Shown one piece after another: positions 44,801-52,530 of a DNA stretch of 64,000 nucleotides. Origin of the DNA: Polytrichum commune (Eukaryota > Streptophyta > Polytrichopsida > Polytrichales > Polytrichaceae). Both the position numbers and the translations under genes were made by a program. Location of the stretch: contig OX485805.1 in the NCBI GenBank assembly GCA_950295325.1, positions 32,289,501-32,353,500 on the forward strand. The letters are read 5' to 3'. The notes beneath the pieces were generated by a model. It was not told where the DNA came from. It was given only the letters and a program-made list of their open reading frames with translations, and made no database searches. The stretch's first letter is position 1, and each line of letters opens with the position of its first letter.

Positions 44801-45092
44801 AACTATTCAACAATCCCCTATCAACTTCTACCGGGAATTCTTCTCTAAGTGTGTAATTTTCCGAAGAAGTTTCACCACTCAATTTGGAGGGAGTGATCTC
44901 CTCTTCAAGTTGAGCTCCAAGTTCTAAGGTGTCTAGAATTGACCTAGTCCTCGGTTCGACGTTCAAACAACTCTCTATTCTAACATTATCTTGTTCTAAT
45001 CTATCACTGATTTTAGAGGACCGCCTCTTTCGAGTAGATTTCTCTAGTCCTACTATCAAACTTGGTTTTTGTGAGCGAGTCCTACCTTGCAT
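38853..45092 (-). CDS. Gag-Pol polyprotein, 2079 aa
   Basis: One uninterrupted frame. A Pro-Ile repeat lies at residues ~110-125 and the retrotransposon Gag region at ~150-320 (EAYEWYRDHAEGHF). Two zinc knuckles follow: CVQCGQPGHTRQFC (432-445) and CSNCGGSHPSDTC (517-529). The aspartic protease motif is VDGGSSLNIL (Asp852). RT spans ~1230-1440 with FVDD at 1374-1377 in the place of YxDD. RNase H has VYCDAS (1519-1524) and TTERE (1561-1565). Integrase has an HHCC zinc site (His1730, His1737, Cys1768, Cys1771) and catalytic Asp1800, Asp1861 and Glu1897 (D-x35-E), then a GPY-type end (WLGPYLV) without chromodomain. It makes cDNA in a virus-like particle and inserts it. All catalytic residues are present. 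Gag and Pol lie in one frame without a stop or shift, so Gag excess must come from processing or another mechanism. Confidence 0.97.
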   Translation of the reverse strand: MQGRTRSQKPSLIVGLEKSTRKRRSSKISDRLEQDNVRIESCLNVEPRTRSILDTLELGAQLEEEITPSKLSGETSSENYTLREEFPVEVDRGLLNSSPVTMAEERGMDPPPIPPIPPIPPIPPIDPLVRPRGLPIVVPQNLAAMDMPSHLPKFYGTKDEDPSRHMERYIERLASFLITDPGYWLVWFPTTLEGEAYEWYRDHAEGHFRGWEQLQREFLNEFRPEVGQSTALRALSSLKQGREEEISAYIRRFDLVCTRFVGTMLNDDTLKQFFIQGFFKSGTIRGVLERNPLTLADAKRAARDIENLDKDHERLWRREDELIPQFIPIRPRVVAVEPAKYENQIPYAIVDTGPRPLAVREPAPLLALPAPRTDPHLEEVERRLGASQLGFQEAMIKQMQSLTDQMSLMIRSQQPGPPPPVESGRHSSGLWCVQCGQPGHTRQFCRSGQNRDQRGNGNPPQQNQRGQAPPHYGNGSNRGPQPRGQGGQNLEKKEFHPFCGRWHAQGQCWSEGQEFNCSNCGGSHPSDTCRQPDKIINVPYPVANPQQQARDNMRGARPQGVPANELRPPNLYYDHSNARQTFHPPAGLQTTTGYIPIQNRQGVPPNGSNGRQAPPTDPGPSNSQDVRFMDGVLEATCDDMLPLPTRIGEEQSQWPPHTNAITYELVKGKGVVEEAPALAVTTRARRGDAPLEVGIGEQGNYSSDEEINLSELDRVARRATKDVERENIILQDRERTNAVHDLDNSDVGEWEGPGVPVDEFDVVGNSKVERSTGYDLWADLSTLKADITFGQLLEISPTARKTLKEGMPVHKRMRKVKAKIAARIQSQGGREVKAIEIEVVIVDKVVPNVLVDGGSSLNILPEDTMKKLGLGLTGPSPLVINMANQSSTTPLGMIKDCRMTTGGEEYLVTFHVIKMHSNKDTFPILLGRPWLRMANAMVNWGGPKPSITYGPEGNRVIVSIGSLEGWMKKEMYLPLEKEIDDLNENEIGKALVGVVHPEGQRVVIDSGSGSLGPNFYNYGDNGDYAQWLREYPESEVDVMVTFHQVGLGSEFPSVSLGEGSLLEPCEVLTEEEWVSGGLTPWVDDVEEGEVSLIHVDGTQEEDVIIESSKLEEPLHFKTTSTGIVVGQDVKDYPNVPSDWYRNKEEQAHVSEADWRYVDVKLKNGKTRQMKMGSKLGEKEVREYSNLVDEFSDTFAWSYDELKGIPREMVEHRIPLIPGARPIRQKERRMNPQLQLLVKAELERLLKAGFIKPVEITDWVSPMVLVKKKNGKLRVCVDYRKLNSCTQKDHFPLPFITLLLEEVGGHSRYTFMDGYAGYNQISIALQDIHKTAFTTPWGTFVWVVMPFGLCNAPATFQRLVMYIFTDLLFKSMTVFVDDFSTQSNVDDHLHCVREALVRCRKMRLALNPDKTFLGVNKGVLLGYVVSEKGREPDPDKIAAISDLATPTNSKGISKLLGHVGWYRELIPNFSKIAVPITHLLKKDVKFEWTDACQKAFEELRDRLSTYPVLIPPNWGKPFHVYCDASNVAIGSALCQATGEKEKDQPIAYASKQLTPAERNYSTTERECLAMVFSVKKFRHYLMCNPVVFFVDHMAIKYLINKAELSGRLARWVLLLEEFDYTVEYKPGRMHLQADHLSRLSEEIGKNPVNDMLVDDSLFVVTSTPEWYAGIVEFLTTHKLPKEWTKEERRKVRVNSRQFVVVGHRLFRRGSDGILRRCVSKTEVEAILIACHDSACGGHFSGQLTGQKILRAGYFWPTLFKDAHDYVRKCDACQRYARDDLRMEMPLHVSLPLIPFEKWGIDYVGEVHPQSSKGMKYIMVATEYLTKWAEAKAVKTDTAEHAATFMYENIISRFGVPKILVSDRGTHFLNDLIREMTEKFKIDHRKTTPYHPQTNGQTERVNGILVSILRKTVIDSKRDWDTKLTAALWAYRTTYKVTTRATPFSLVYGLEATLPIEYEVESLRVAVSTRLTESQSLRNRLTDLEALDEGRRMAAQHIEAIQRRRKITFDKRHKRRALTPGMMVMIQDARKLEFPAKFDAVWLGPYLVYEVFPNNSIQLETLNGELFPTRTSGSRCKEYRA

Positions 45093-46002
45093 TCCATAAG
45101 AATCGATCGACCCTCACTTGACCACACATAATCCTAGCAATTCCCCTCTTAATATTTTCACTTGTCTTGGTGTGGTTATAATTTTTTTTAGGAGGTGAGG
45201 AAAAGAACCTGCAAGCCCACTTAGGTGAAAGAATCCCAATAGGGGATAGGCATGTTCATGTTAATTTTTTGGTTAAGTCGGAGCATCACCTCCGCACCTT
45301 CCCGCAAATTAACACTCACCACAATACCGATTGTGAGGGGGTGACCTTCCGAGTAGATTATGTTAAAAGTCGAGGCTTCACCCTTCAACTTCTCACACCA
45401 TCCACAATTCGGGAATTACCCTCTACAACGGATAACAACAATCACGAGTACAAAAGGCATTCCTTAATTAGTTAATGAGTTCACTTTGAAGAAATAAACA
45501 TACCTTGAGCAATCGCATCCCCCTGTGAGTTAGCACTCCCCTCAATCGTGACTCAATGTAACAACACCATAAACTTTGTGAAATATTAATTTAATCTAGA
45601 GCATGAAATGACAACTCCCAAAACTTTGAGACTCACCCCCAGGTGAGTGTCAAAGTTCAATGTCCTAAGGTGAATTTACCCTCTAATGTTTTAATGAGTT
45701 ACTCGGTTATAGGTTCCTTTTAAGTTCTTAGCAAATCCCCAAAAAGGTTGAGGACGTACCTTCGCCGCGCTCCTTCCTCAAAAATGAATTTGCGTAATTG
45801 ACAATGCAATTCATTCCAAGGAATAGTTGAAATACAATGAATTCAAATGTAACCCAAAGAGAGAATACTTACCGAGTTTCGGGTGCTCCTTCCCTTCTCT
45901 CAAGTTTGTGTCTCTAATTTTTCCTAGTTGCCTCCAAGTCTCCTAGTCGCCTCCAAGTCTTGTAACTACCTTCCGCTTCGCTCCCGGCGGACGCACCAAT
46001 TA
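45093..46002 (-). other. Untranslated leader of the gypsy element
   Basis: A region of 910 bp between the 5' LTR (right side) and the Gag start. It should hold packaging signals. No other ORF of note. Confidence 0.7.
45979..45998 (-). promoter_or_regulatory. Primer-binding site of the gypsy element
   Basis: On the minus strand, four bases (TAAT) after the LTR end, TGGTGCGTCCGCCGGGAG begins with TGG as expected for complement to a tRNA 3' CCA end. The tRNA would end GGACGCACCA. Its identity is not assigned here. Confidence 0.75.
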
Positions 46003-47690
46003 TGTGAGGCCAAACCCCCCACCCTTAAGCGTCCGTAGTCCGAGTAGTGGGTTTGGGCTCACATTCCTCCGCGGTATTGGATTTGGACTTGGATGAGTCC
46101 ATAGTGCAAGGTTCACCCTTCAAGTGGTCTTGGATTTAACTAGCTCCTTCATAAACCCAGCTCCTTCATAAACCCAGCTCCTTCATAAACCCAGCTCCTT
46201 CATGAACCCAGCTCCTTAGCTTCTAACTAAACAAACTCAGGTCCTTCATAAACCCAGCTCTTTACTTTCTAACTAAACAAACCCAGCTCCTTCATAAACC
46301 CAGCTCTTTACTTTCTAACTAAACAAACCCAGCTCCTTCATAAACCCAGCTCCTTCATGAACCCAGCTCCTTAGCTTCTAACTAAACAAACCCAGGTCCT
46401 TCATAAACCCAGCTCTTTACTTTCTAACTAAACAAACCCAGCTCCTTCATAAACCCAGCTCCTTCATGAACCCACAACTTTGTAGTTGTAATCCCCAACT
46501 ACCTCACTAATTATTCAAGCCCTTAACTAATCTTCCTACCTAATTTCCCTAATTCTACTAACAACCCCTTTCTAATCACACAATTCTTCTCTAATCCTAA
46601 AATCCTAAAATCCTAGAGAGGAGAGGGGGAGAGAGAATTTCCTAACTTCACTAAGACTAACTAATCCACACAAGTATATTTTTGCACTCATCACAACATC
46701 AAGTGCTCAACTCTTAAACATGGAACTTGCAACCACGTGTATTCAAAACATGAACTTTAAGTACCACAAATTGGAATCATGAATTAACTTTAAAATCCTT
46801 CACGTCAACACTAATTCTACCAAGAGGTCAAGCCCTCTTCAAGGCTAACAAGCCTTGGCTCTCAAACTAAAAACTAAGCACACACATGTGCTCCAATATG
46901 GCTTCCCACACCCACACTTATAACTCGTGGGGTGCCTTGGAGCACAAAGGAAAGAGAGGATGAGTGAGGGAAGAATGAGGGATTATATAGTAAGCTTGAG
47001 GGGGTGAGCACCCTCAAGGCTCACGATAAGCCCTTGAGATTTCCTCCTACTTAGTAGGCGCCAATCCTATCTTCTAAGCCTTCCTCCCTCAAATGATCAA
47101 CAAGGATCCTAATTCGAACATTTAACTAGCCTTGGCTTTCTACCTACCACACTTTACCAAACTTGGGATGCTTCAACCCAAACTTAGCCTCCTTCGCTTT
47201 CCGCCGCCATAACTTTCTCCCCTTACTTTCCCAAATCGTCGCTCACCACTTAATTCAAACCACGATGCTTAACTCGTGATTTGATTGGTGCTTTGAGAAT
47301 TTGCTTATCCTCCACCTTGCATTCTTCCTTGGGCCTTCCCCATTAAGTGGCCATGATGAGGTGGTCCACTTGTGCGCTCCATGTGATCCTCCATTCATCC
47401 CAATTCGAAAGCACTTGCCTCTTGAGTCACTTTGGTTGTCTCCATCCATTTGTACTAGCCTACTCACTAACTACTCAATCCAAGTTCTCCTTACCTATCC
47501 TCATTCACTCAAATCCTTCCGAAGGTAAAAACACAATAACAACTCACATCCTAGCCTCTTACAACATGGTACTTCTAAGACTAACATTTCACTCTTTTTA
47601 TATTTTTGTGAAGTAACATGCTACTTCAAAGTGCATCAACTAACGTTTCAAGGGTCTAAGACTAAATGTGGGCACCCTTTTGGGCTCACA
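46003..47690 (-). repeat. 5' LTR of the gypsy element (right end)
   Basis: Same length and, by eye, one base different from the left LTR. Carries TATATAA on the minus strand near 46984, downstream minisatellite included. Confidence 0.95.
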
Positions 47691-47935
47691 CTAGACTATG
47701 AGACTCTTCACTTGGAACTGGAACTTATAGGACTCCTAGACTATGGCCGAGACTCCTCACTTGGCTGCTGGTTACTCATTCTAGACTCCTAGACTATGGC
47801 CGACACTCTTCACTTGGTTACTGGTTACTCATTTCTGGACTCCTAGACCATGGCCGAGACTCTTCACTTGGTTACTGGTTACTCATTTTGGACTCCTAGA
47901 CTATGGCCCATACTTACCTAGACTCAAGATGATCC
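47691..47935. repeat. Duplicated block, right copy, piece B (remainder)
   Basis: Reverse complement of 2119-2425. CCTAGACTATGGCC-type repeats continue the array broken by the gypsy element. Confidence 0.9.
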
Positions 47936-47940
47936 ACAAG

Positions 47941-48104
47941 GGGTAGCACGAGATGAAGTTTTACAACGAGCTGTACTCCGACAGGAGGCGAAGGAGGCCC
48001 GACATGACTCAAAATGAAGGAGTCAGGGGCGTTAGGATGACGATCAGGAAGGAACAGGAGAATCGGTGAAACGTCCTCGACTTTGGAGGGACTCCAGCAA
48101 GTAA
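47941..48104 (+). pseudogene. 3' remnant of gag-like ORF
   Basis: Plus-strand counterpart of 4268-4441. The reading has internal stops and ends in TAA (48102-48104), which overlaps the tract AAAGGAGGGG. Confidence 0.7.
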
Positions 48105-48650
48105 AGGAGGGGTCTATGTCTTAGACTACCAAAATTTTGGGTTTTGATGACATTCGGTATTTTTAGTTGATATGGACAGACAATTGTCACTTTATGAAGC
48201 AAAATTAGTGACAAGCTATTACACATATAACTTGGAGTTGGAAGTAGTCTAACTTAAATAATAGTTGCACGGTAGCAGTTCGTAGGGCCATAGACAATAA
48301 GTGAGATCATAGTCATTTTTGAACAGGTAATAGGCAGGTGCAGTGGTTATCAGCTAAATCTTCTCCCCTAGGGCCATAATCACATAGTCATGATTGGGCC
48401 CAAAAGTGAAGAGAGAGAGAATCAGCCCTCTCAAGAAAACAGTGGTCATTCTTCCTTATTACAAGTTGTTTAGGGAAGTGACGAATGTGTCACGGCGGAA
48501 GTAATGTCCGAGAATTTTTTGATGGATTCGTTGTCCAATCGACCGAAGGGTGAATGTGTATATTCCCCCTGGTTTTTTTGTGGGAATAAAGTCACATGCT
48601 TTAGAGAAACCATAATAAGTATGCAGTCACATGTTTATGTATGTTTTTGG
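47941..48650. repeat. Duplicated block, right copy, piece A
   Basis: Reverse complement of 3728-4441. In this copy it follows piece B, with five bases (AAGAT) between them. It starts with the gag-like ORF remnant and polypurine tract and continues as LTR-like sequence. Confidence 0.9.
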
Positions 48651-49230
48651 TCCCTCATGTTTGTGAGAGGGTAATTCTAGGATTTCTGCTGGCGGTGAAT
48701 GATATTCACATAAGGGTGTGAAGTTCGCAATTACTGTAGACTCTGATTGTTCACTTTTTTTCTCTTGAATGACTTGATGGGTGAGTAAGTACGAGAATCA
48801 TGATTTTGGATTAAAGTACTTCATGCATGGAACAAGGTTGAAGAGCTATTTGGATGAAATTGTGAGATTAATTTTTGGAAGAGGATTCCAAAAGAGAGAG
48901 AGTCAGTCTTGAAAGGGTGATCACTGTGAGCTGGTGAATGAGGAATGTACACCTTGTAGTTTTCCCATTGAGAAGTGAACTTATGAATGAAGGGCATGAG
49001 ATAAATTCAGCAAGATATTGTGCATCCAACATACCCGCACCCTAAACTTATCAAGTGCAATTAGGGGGGGTTGCTCCACACAAAAAAAAAGGTTTGTCGA
49101 CGTCAATCACTGATAAGTGTCGGACCAAACTCAGTATGAGCTTATATTAAAGGCCGGAATTTGACAAGAGTAGTAACGAGTGACAATCACTACGAACCGG
49201 CTAATCGAGCGGAAACTAAGTCACCAGATT
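48651..49230. other. Intergenic, no gene recognised
   Basis: Flank of the duplicated block. No coding region and no clear repeat. Confidence 0.4.
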
Positions 49231-49739
49231 CTAGGTCCAACTCCATAGTCTTGAGTGCACCAGTATCAAGTAAGTATGCAGTTCCATAGTTTGAGTAACA
49301 AAATGTCCATGGTGGGGTGGACCAAGTGTCAAGTAGGCTGGACCATAGTCATGATCTGAGCAACCCGAGTGGCAATTGTCAAGCATTGTGGACCATATAG
49401 TCTGAGTGAGTGACCCAAGTCGCAAGTATAGTCTGGACCATAGTCTGAGTGAGTGACCCAAGTCGCAAGTATAGTCTGGACCATAGTCTAAGTGAAGTAG
49501 CAACACTACAAGAGTTTATATGACCTATTTGACAAAAATGTGACGAAATTCTGTTAATTTGGGTGTCATATAGGGCACCTTGATTCGGTCATACAATTAA
49601 CAGAGTTCTGTCAATTTCTTTGTCATCTGGGACAATTATACACGTAGGATTCCATTTACTCCGGCCCCCTTGCCATGTTGGATTCTCTTTACCTCGTCAT
49701 TTACCCATGGTGATGTGGTTTAATGTCCAAGTTACACTA

Positions 49740-49945
49740 GTAAAAAATCCTAAATTAGTAATCCACCCTCGCATTCGGGGCCTACTCACATAGGTCTAAG
49801 GGCGAAGGGCCACCTCACCTAACCTAGGCTAATGGACAAAGCCACCTACCTACCCTAGACGAAGCCAAGGGTGAGGGGTCAAGGGGATCGAACCTTGAAC
49901 CTCTTGGCTATAGTGTGAAGGCCTTAGCCACTAAGCCACCGCTCA
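49740..49945 (-). mobile_element. tRNA-derived SINE inside the CACTA element
   Basis: On the minus strand TGGCTTAGTGG (49928-49938) fits the Pol III A box and GGTTCGATCCC (49884-49894) fits the B box. The tRNA-like head is followed by an unrelated body (GTAGGTAGGTGGC). The acceptor stem does not close, so it is a SINE head, not a tRNA gene. Ends are approximate. Confidence 0.55.
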
Positions 49946-50175
49946 TTACATGATATAGGCCAAGTATGTAAGAGTTTTGTATGAAGAAGCCATAAGACTT
50001 ATAAACTTATGTATATATATTTTTTAATTAGTGAAAGTAAAAACAAGCATAGAATTAATGTATTTACTATTTTTAATTAGTACGTATTGTATTTGTATTA
50101 AAAACAATTTACAAAAATACTCCTAAACATTATTACAGTAATTATTGTAATTATTTTAACTACATTAATTACAAT

Positions 50176-50397
50176 AATTTCAGTATTTTACTGAAAATAG
50201 CAAATTTCAGTATTTACCTAAATTAGAAAATTTCAATATTTACTTAAATTAGCAAATTTCAGTATTTAGTTAAATTAACAAATTTCAGTATTTAGTTAAA
50301 TTGGTAATTTCCCCATTTACTTAAATTGGTAATTTCAGTATTTACTCAAAAGGGTAATTTCAGTATTTACTTAAATTGGTAATTTCAGTATTTACAT
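50176..50397. repeat. AT-rich tandem repeat inside the CACTA element
   Basis: About eight copies of a 26-27 bp unit AATTTCAGTATTTACTTAAA with small changes. Confidence 0.85.
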
Positions 50398-50893
50398 TAA
50401 TTAATTAAATTAATTATTACATTAATTATAGTAAATACATTAATTACTTATACTAGTAATTATAATAATTAAAAACCTTTTGTAACACCTTTTGTTGTTA
50501 ATAAATATGAGACACATGCTCAGGTGAAGGGAATAAGTTAAACGTGAAATATATAAATCTGATGACAGAAAATTGACACAAATTTTGAATAATGTCCGAA
50601 TTGACAAAAACTCATAGCTTTGAGCTGATTTTGTCACTTCGGACATTTTAGTGTCACATTTTTGTCAATTATACACCCATTTCCTTGTAGTGCAAGTATG
50701 GTCTGGACCATAGTCTGAGGAGTGACCCAAGTAGCAAGTATAGTCTGGACCATAGTCTGAGTGAGTGACCCAAGTAGCAAGTATAGTCTGGACCATAGTC
50801 TGAGTGAGTGACCCAAGTAGCAAGTAGTTTGGACCATAGTCTGAGTACCTAATCCCAGCCCTAGTATACACAAGAGGGTAAAACAGACCCTCA

Positions 50894-50938
50894 TTATATC
50901 CTTGCCTCTCGGCCCTCACCCAAACGATATGGGTTTAA
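50894..50938 (+). promoter_or_regulatory. LTR-like promoter module
   Basis: TTATATCCTTGCC, then GGCCCTCACCCAAA and CGATATGGGTTTAA, span 45 bp. It is downstream of the array in the same order as at 10690. Confidence 0.6.
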
Positions 50939-51989
50939 GGCGCCATTCACTGGCGATCTAGGCTGAATATAGTGAACATAAAAACAACTGAATCGGCCAT
51001 AGTCTTCTTATGGCACCCTGTGAGTGGACTTGCTGGAATTGATATCAATATGATTCGAGTTCAAGGACTTCGCAGCGTTACCCCTAGCTCCTTCATCTAC
51101 ATGTGGGCAGAGGAGCATAAACTTGAACACCATGAATCCAAGTATTGTAAGTTACAAACCAACAAAAGCTACTACATAAGGCCCGTGTACCTTTCATATA
51201 AACTCTCAAGAAGAAGATTGATGGAGCTGCAGAATCATGGCTTTGGAAGGTTCTGATTGCAATGCAAGAATGAGCAGAAGAATGTAGTCGACGTTTGGGA
51301 GAAGAGGAAGATTGGTGGAGGTTAATTGGGGACTACTATCTGAATTGATGAGTTCCTGACCATGGTTTTTTGGAATAAAACATGAACTCTATGACGTTTC
51401 CCCCAATTGCAGATAAAGACATGGCAACCTGTGCATCCGCATCCATCCACATGGCAAAAAGTGGATGGATGCAGGAGGATTTTTGGATATGGATACAGCA
51501 ACCAGTGGGCTTGATCCAAAGGTGATCATCGGAATTTGAGAGACCTATAGATTGCCCTTGACGAATTTGGGTGAACCTATAGTTGTTGTACTATGGAATA
51601 AATACACAACTCCAAATAATTTGCAAGACTTCGGATTTGATGCCATGTTGTGTTTCGATTGGGTCACTGGGAGATGGTCATATCAATCTTGCTCATATCG
51701 GTAGTCCATGGAATTGAGAATTGTTGTTCGGTGGCACAACGTGAAGGGTTGGATTGTTTCCAGTGAGATGTCGATGATTGAATGAGATTGATGATGAGCG
51801 ATGATTGCGGGATGTAGTCTTCAAATTATATGGAGTCAAATACAACCCTGTGGAGAACCCCCAGCCTGATCGTGGGTGAAGGGGATGGAATTCAACGAGG
51901 CCAATAGGATCGCGAAGCAGTACGCCGAATGAGGAGGACGAAGGGTCGTGAACAAAGGAGGAGCCACTTGAAGGAAGATGGGATGGGTC
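50939..51989. other. Downstream part of LTR-like units, no gene recognised
   Basis: Leads away from a plus-strand module at 50894 and towards a minus-strand module at 51990, so two LTR-like units face each other here. ORFs of 94 and 108 residues show no domain. Confidence 0.35.
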
Positions 51990-52034
51990 TTGACCCATAT
52001 TGTTTGGGAGTGCAACCAAGGGCAGGCATAAAGG
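51990..52034 (-). promoter_or_regulatory. LTR-like promoter module, minus strand
   Basis: In reverse, CTTTATGCCTGCCCTTGG then AACAATATGGGTCAA, spanning 45 bp. It is close to the 3539 version but distinct, so this is a separate element and not part of the duplicated block. Confidence 0.5.
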
Positions 52035-52069
52035 GATGGAGGACCAGATAGGTTGTCGTGACTAGACGC

Positions 52070-52530
52070 TTCTCTGTTAATGGAGACTATGGCCTGCACC
52101 ACTTCATGAGACTTGATACTTCTTGTGACTGCGATTTGATACTGAAACTAGACTCTACTTGTGACTGCCACTATGAAACTAGACTCTCTACTTGTGACTG
52201 CCACTGATACTACACTCTGTACTTGTGACTGCCACTGATACTAGACTCTCTACTTGTGACTGAATACTGCCACTGCCACTTGATACCAGACTCTCTCTAC
52301 TTGTGACTGAATACTGCCACTGCCACTTGATACTAGACTCTCTCCACTTGACTTGATACTAGACTCTCTGTACTTGTGACTGAATACTGCCACTGCCACT
52401 TGATACTAGACTCTCTCTACTTTTGTCACTTGGACCATAGCCTCGCTGTTAGACTCGACCGGGAATCTCGTTTAGCCTATTCGCTTTGCCTCCGGTTCGT
52501 AGTTAATGTGACTTGTAACTAGACTCTTTG
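52070..52530. repeat. ACTAGACTCT / TTGTGACTGCCACT array
   Basis: Units with GATACTAGACTCTCTACTTG and TGTGACTGAATACTGCCACT repeat about eight times, in the place relative to the minus-strand module that the other arrays have. Confidence 0.85.

Larger units (their letters stand above)
37104..47690 (-). mobile_element. Complete Ty3/gypsy LTR retrotransposon, 10,587 bp
   Basis: Two 1688-bp LTRs (37104-38791, 46003-47690) flank an interior with one long minus-strand polyprotein, and CTAGA is duplicated at both outer edges (37099-37103, 47691-47695). By eye the LTRs differ at one position (T at 38511, A at 47410). With the open polyprotein this means a recent insertion that may still be competent. 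Order is Gag, protease, RT, RNase H, integrase, as in Ty3/gypsy. No chromodomain is seen, which fits the Tat/Athila side of plant gypsy elements. It sits in piece B of the duplicated block. Confidence 0.97.
49504..50692. mobile_element. Non-autonomous CACTA transposon, 1189 bp
   Basis: Starts CACTACAAGAG and ends CCTTGTAGTG (inverted CACTACAAGG), with a 3-bp target duplication CAA (49501-49503, 50693-50695), as expected for CACTA elements. Subterminal GACAAAAATGTGAC repeats appear directly near 49531 and inverted near 50653. There is no transposase, so it depends on an autonomous relative. Confidence 0.93.
49231..50870. repeat. CCATAGTCT array, split by a CACTA element
   Basis: Units with GTCTGGACCATAGTCTGAG and TGACCCAAGT, about 45-50 bp apart, run at 49231-49503 and go on at 50696-50860. 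The CACTA element lies between. A promoter module follows at 50894. Confidence 0.9.

Noticed and set aside
49884-49938. tRNA gene on the minus strand
   Set aside because: A and B boxes are present but the acceptor stem does not pair and the anticodon arm is irregular. A SINE head fits better.
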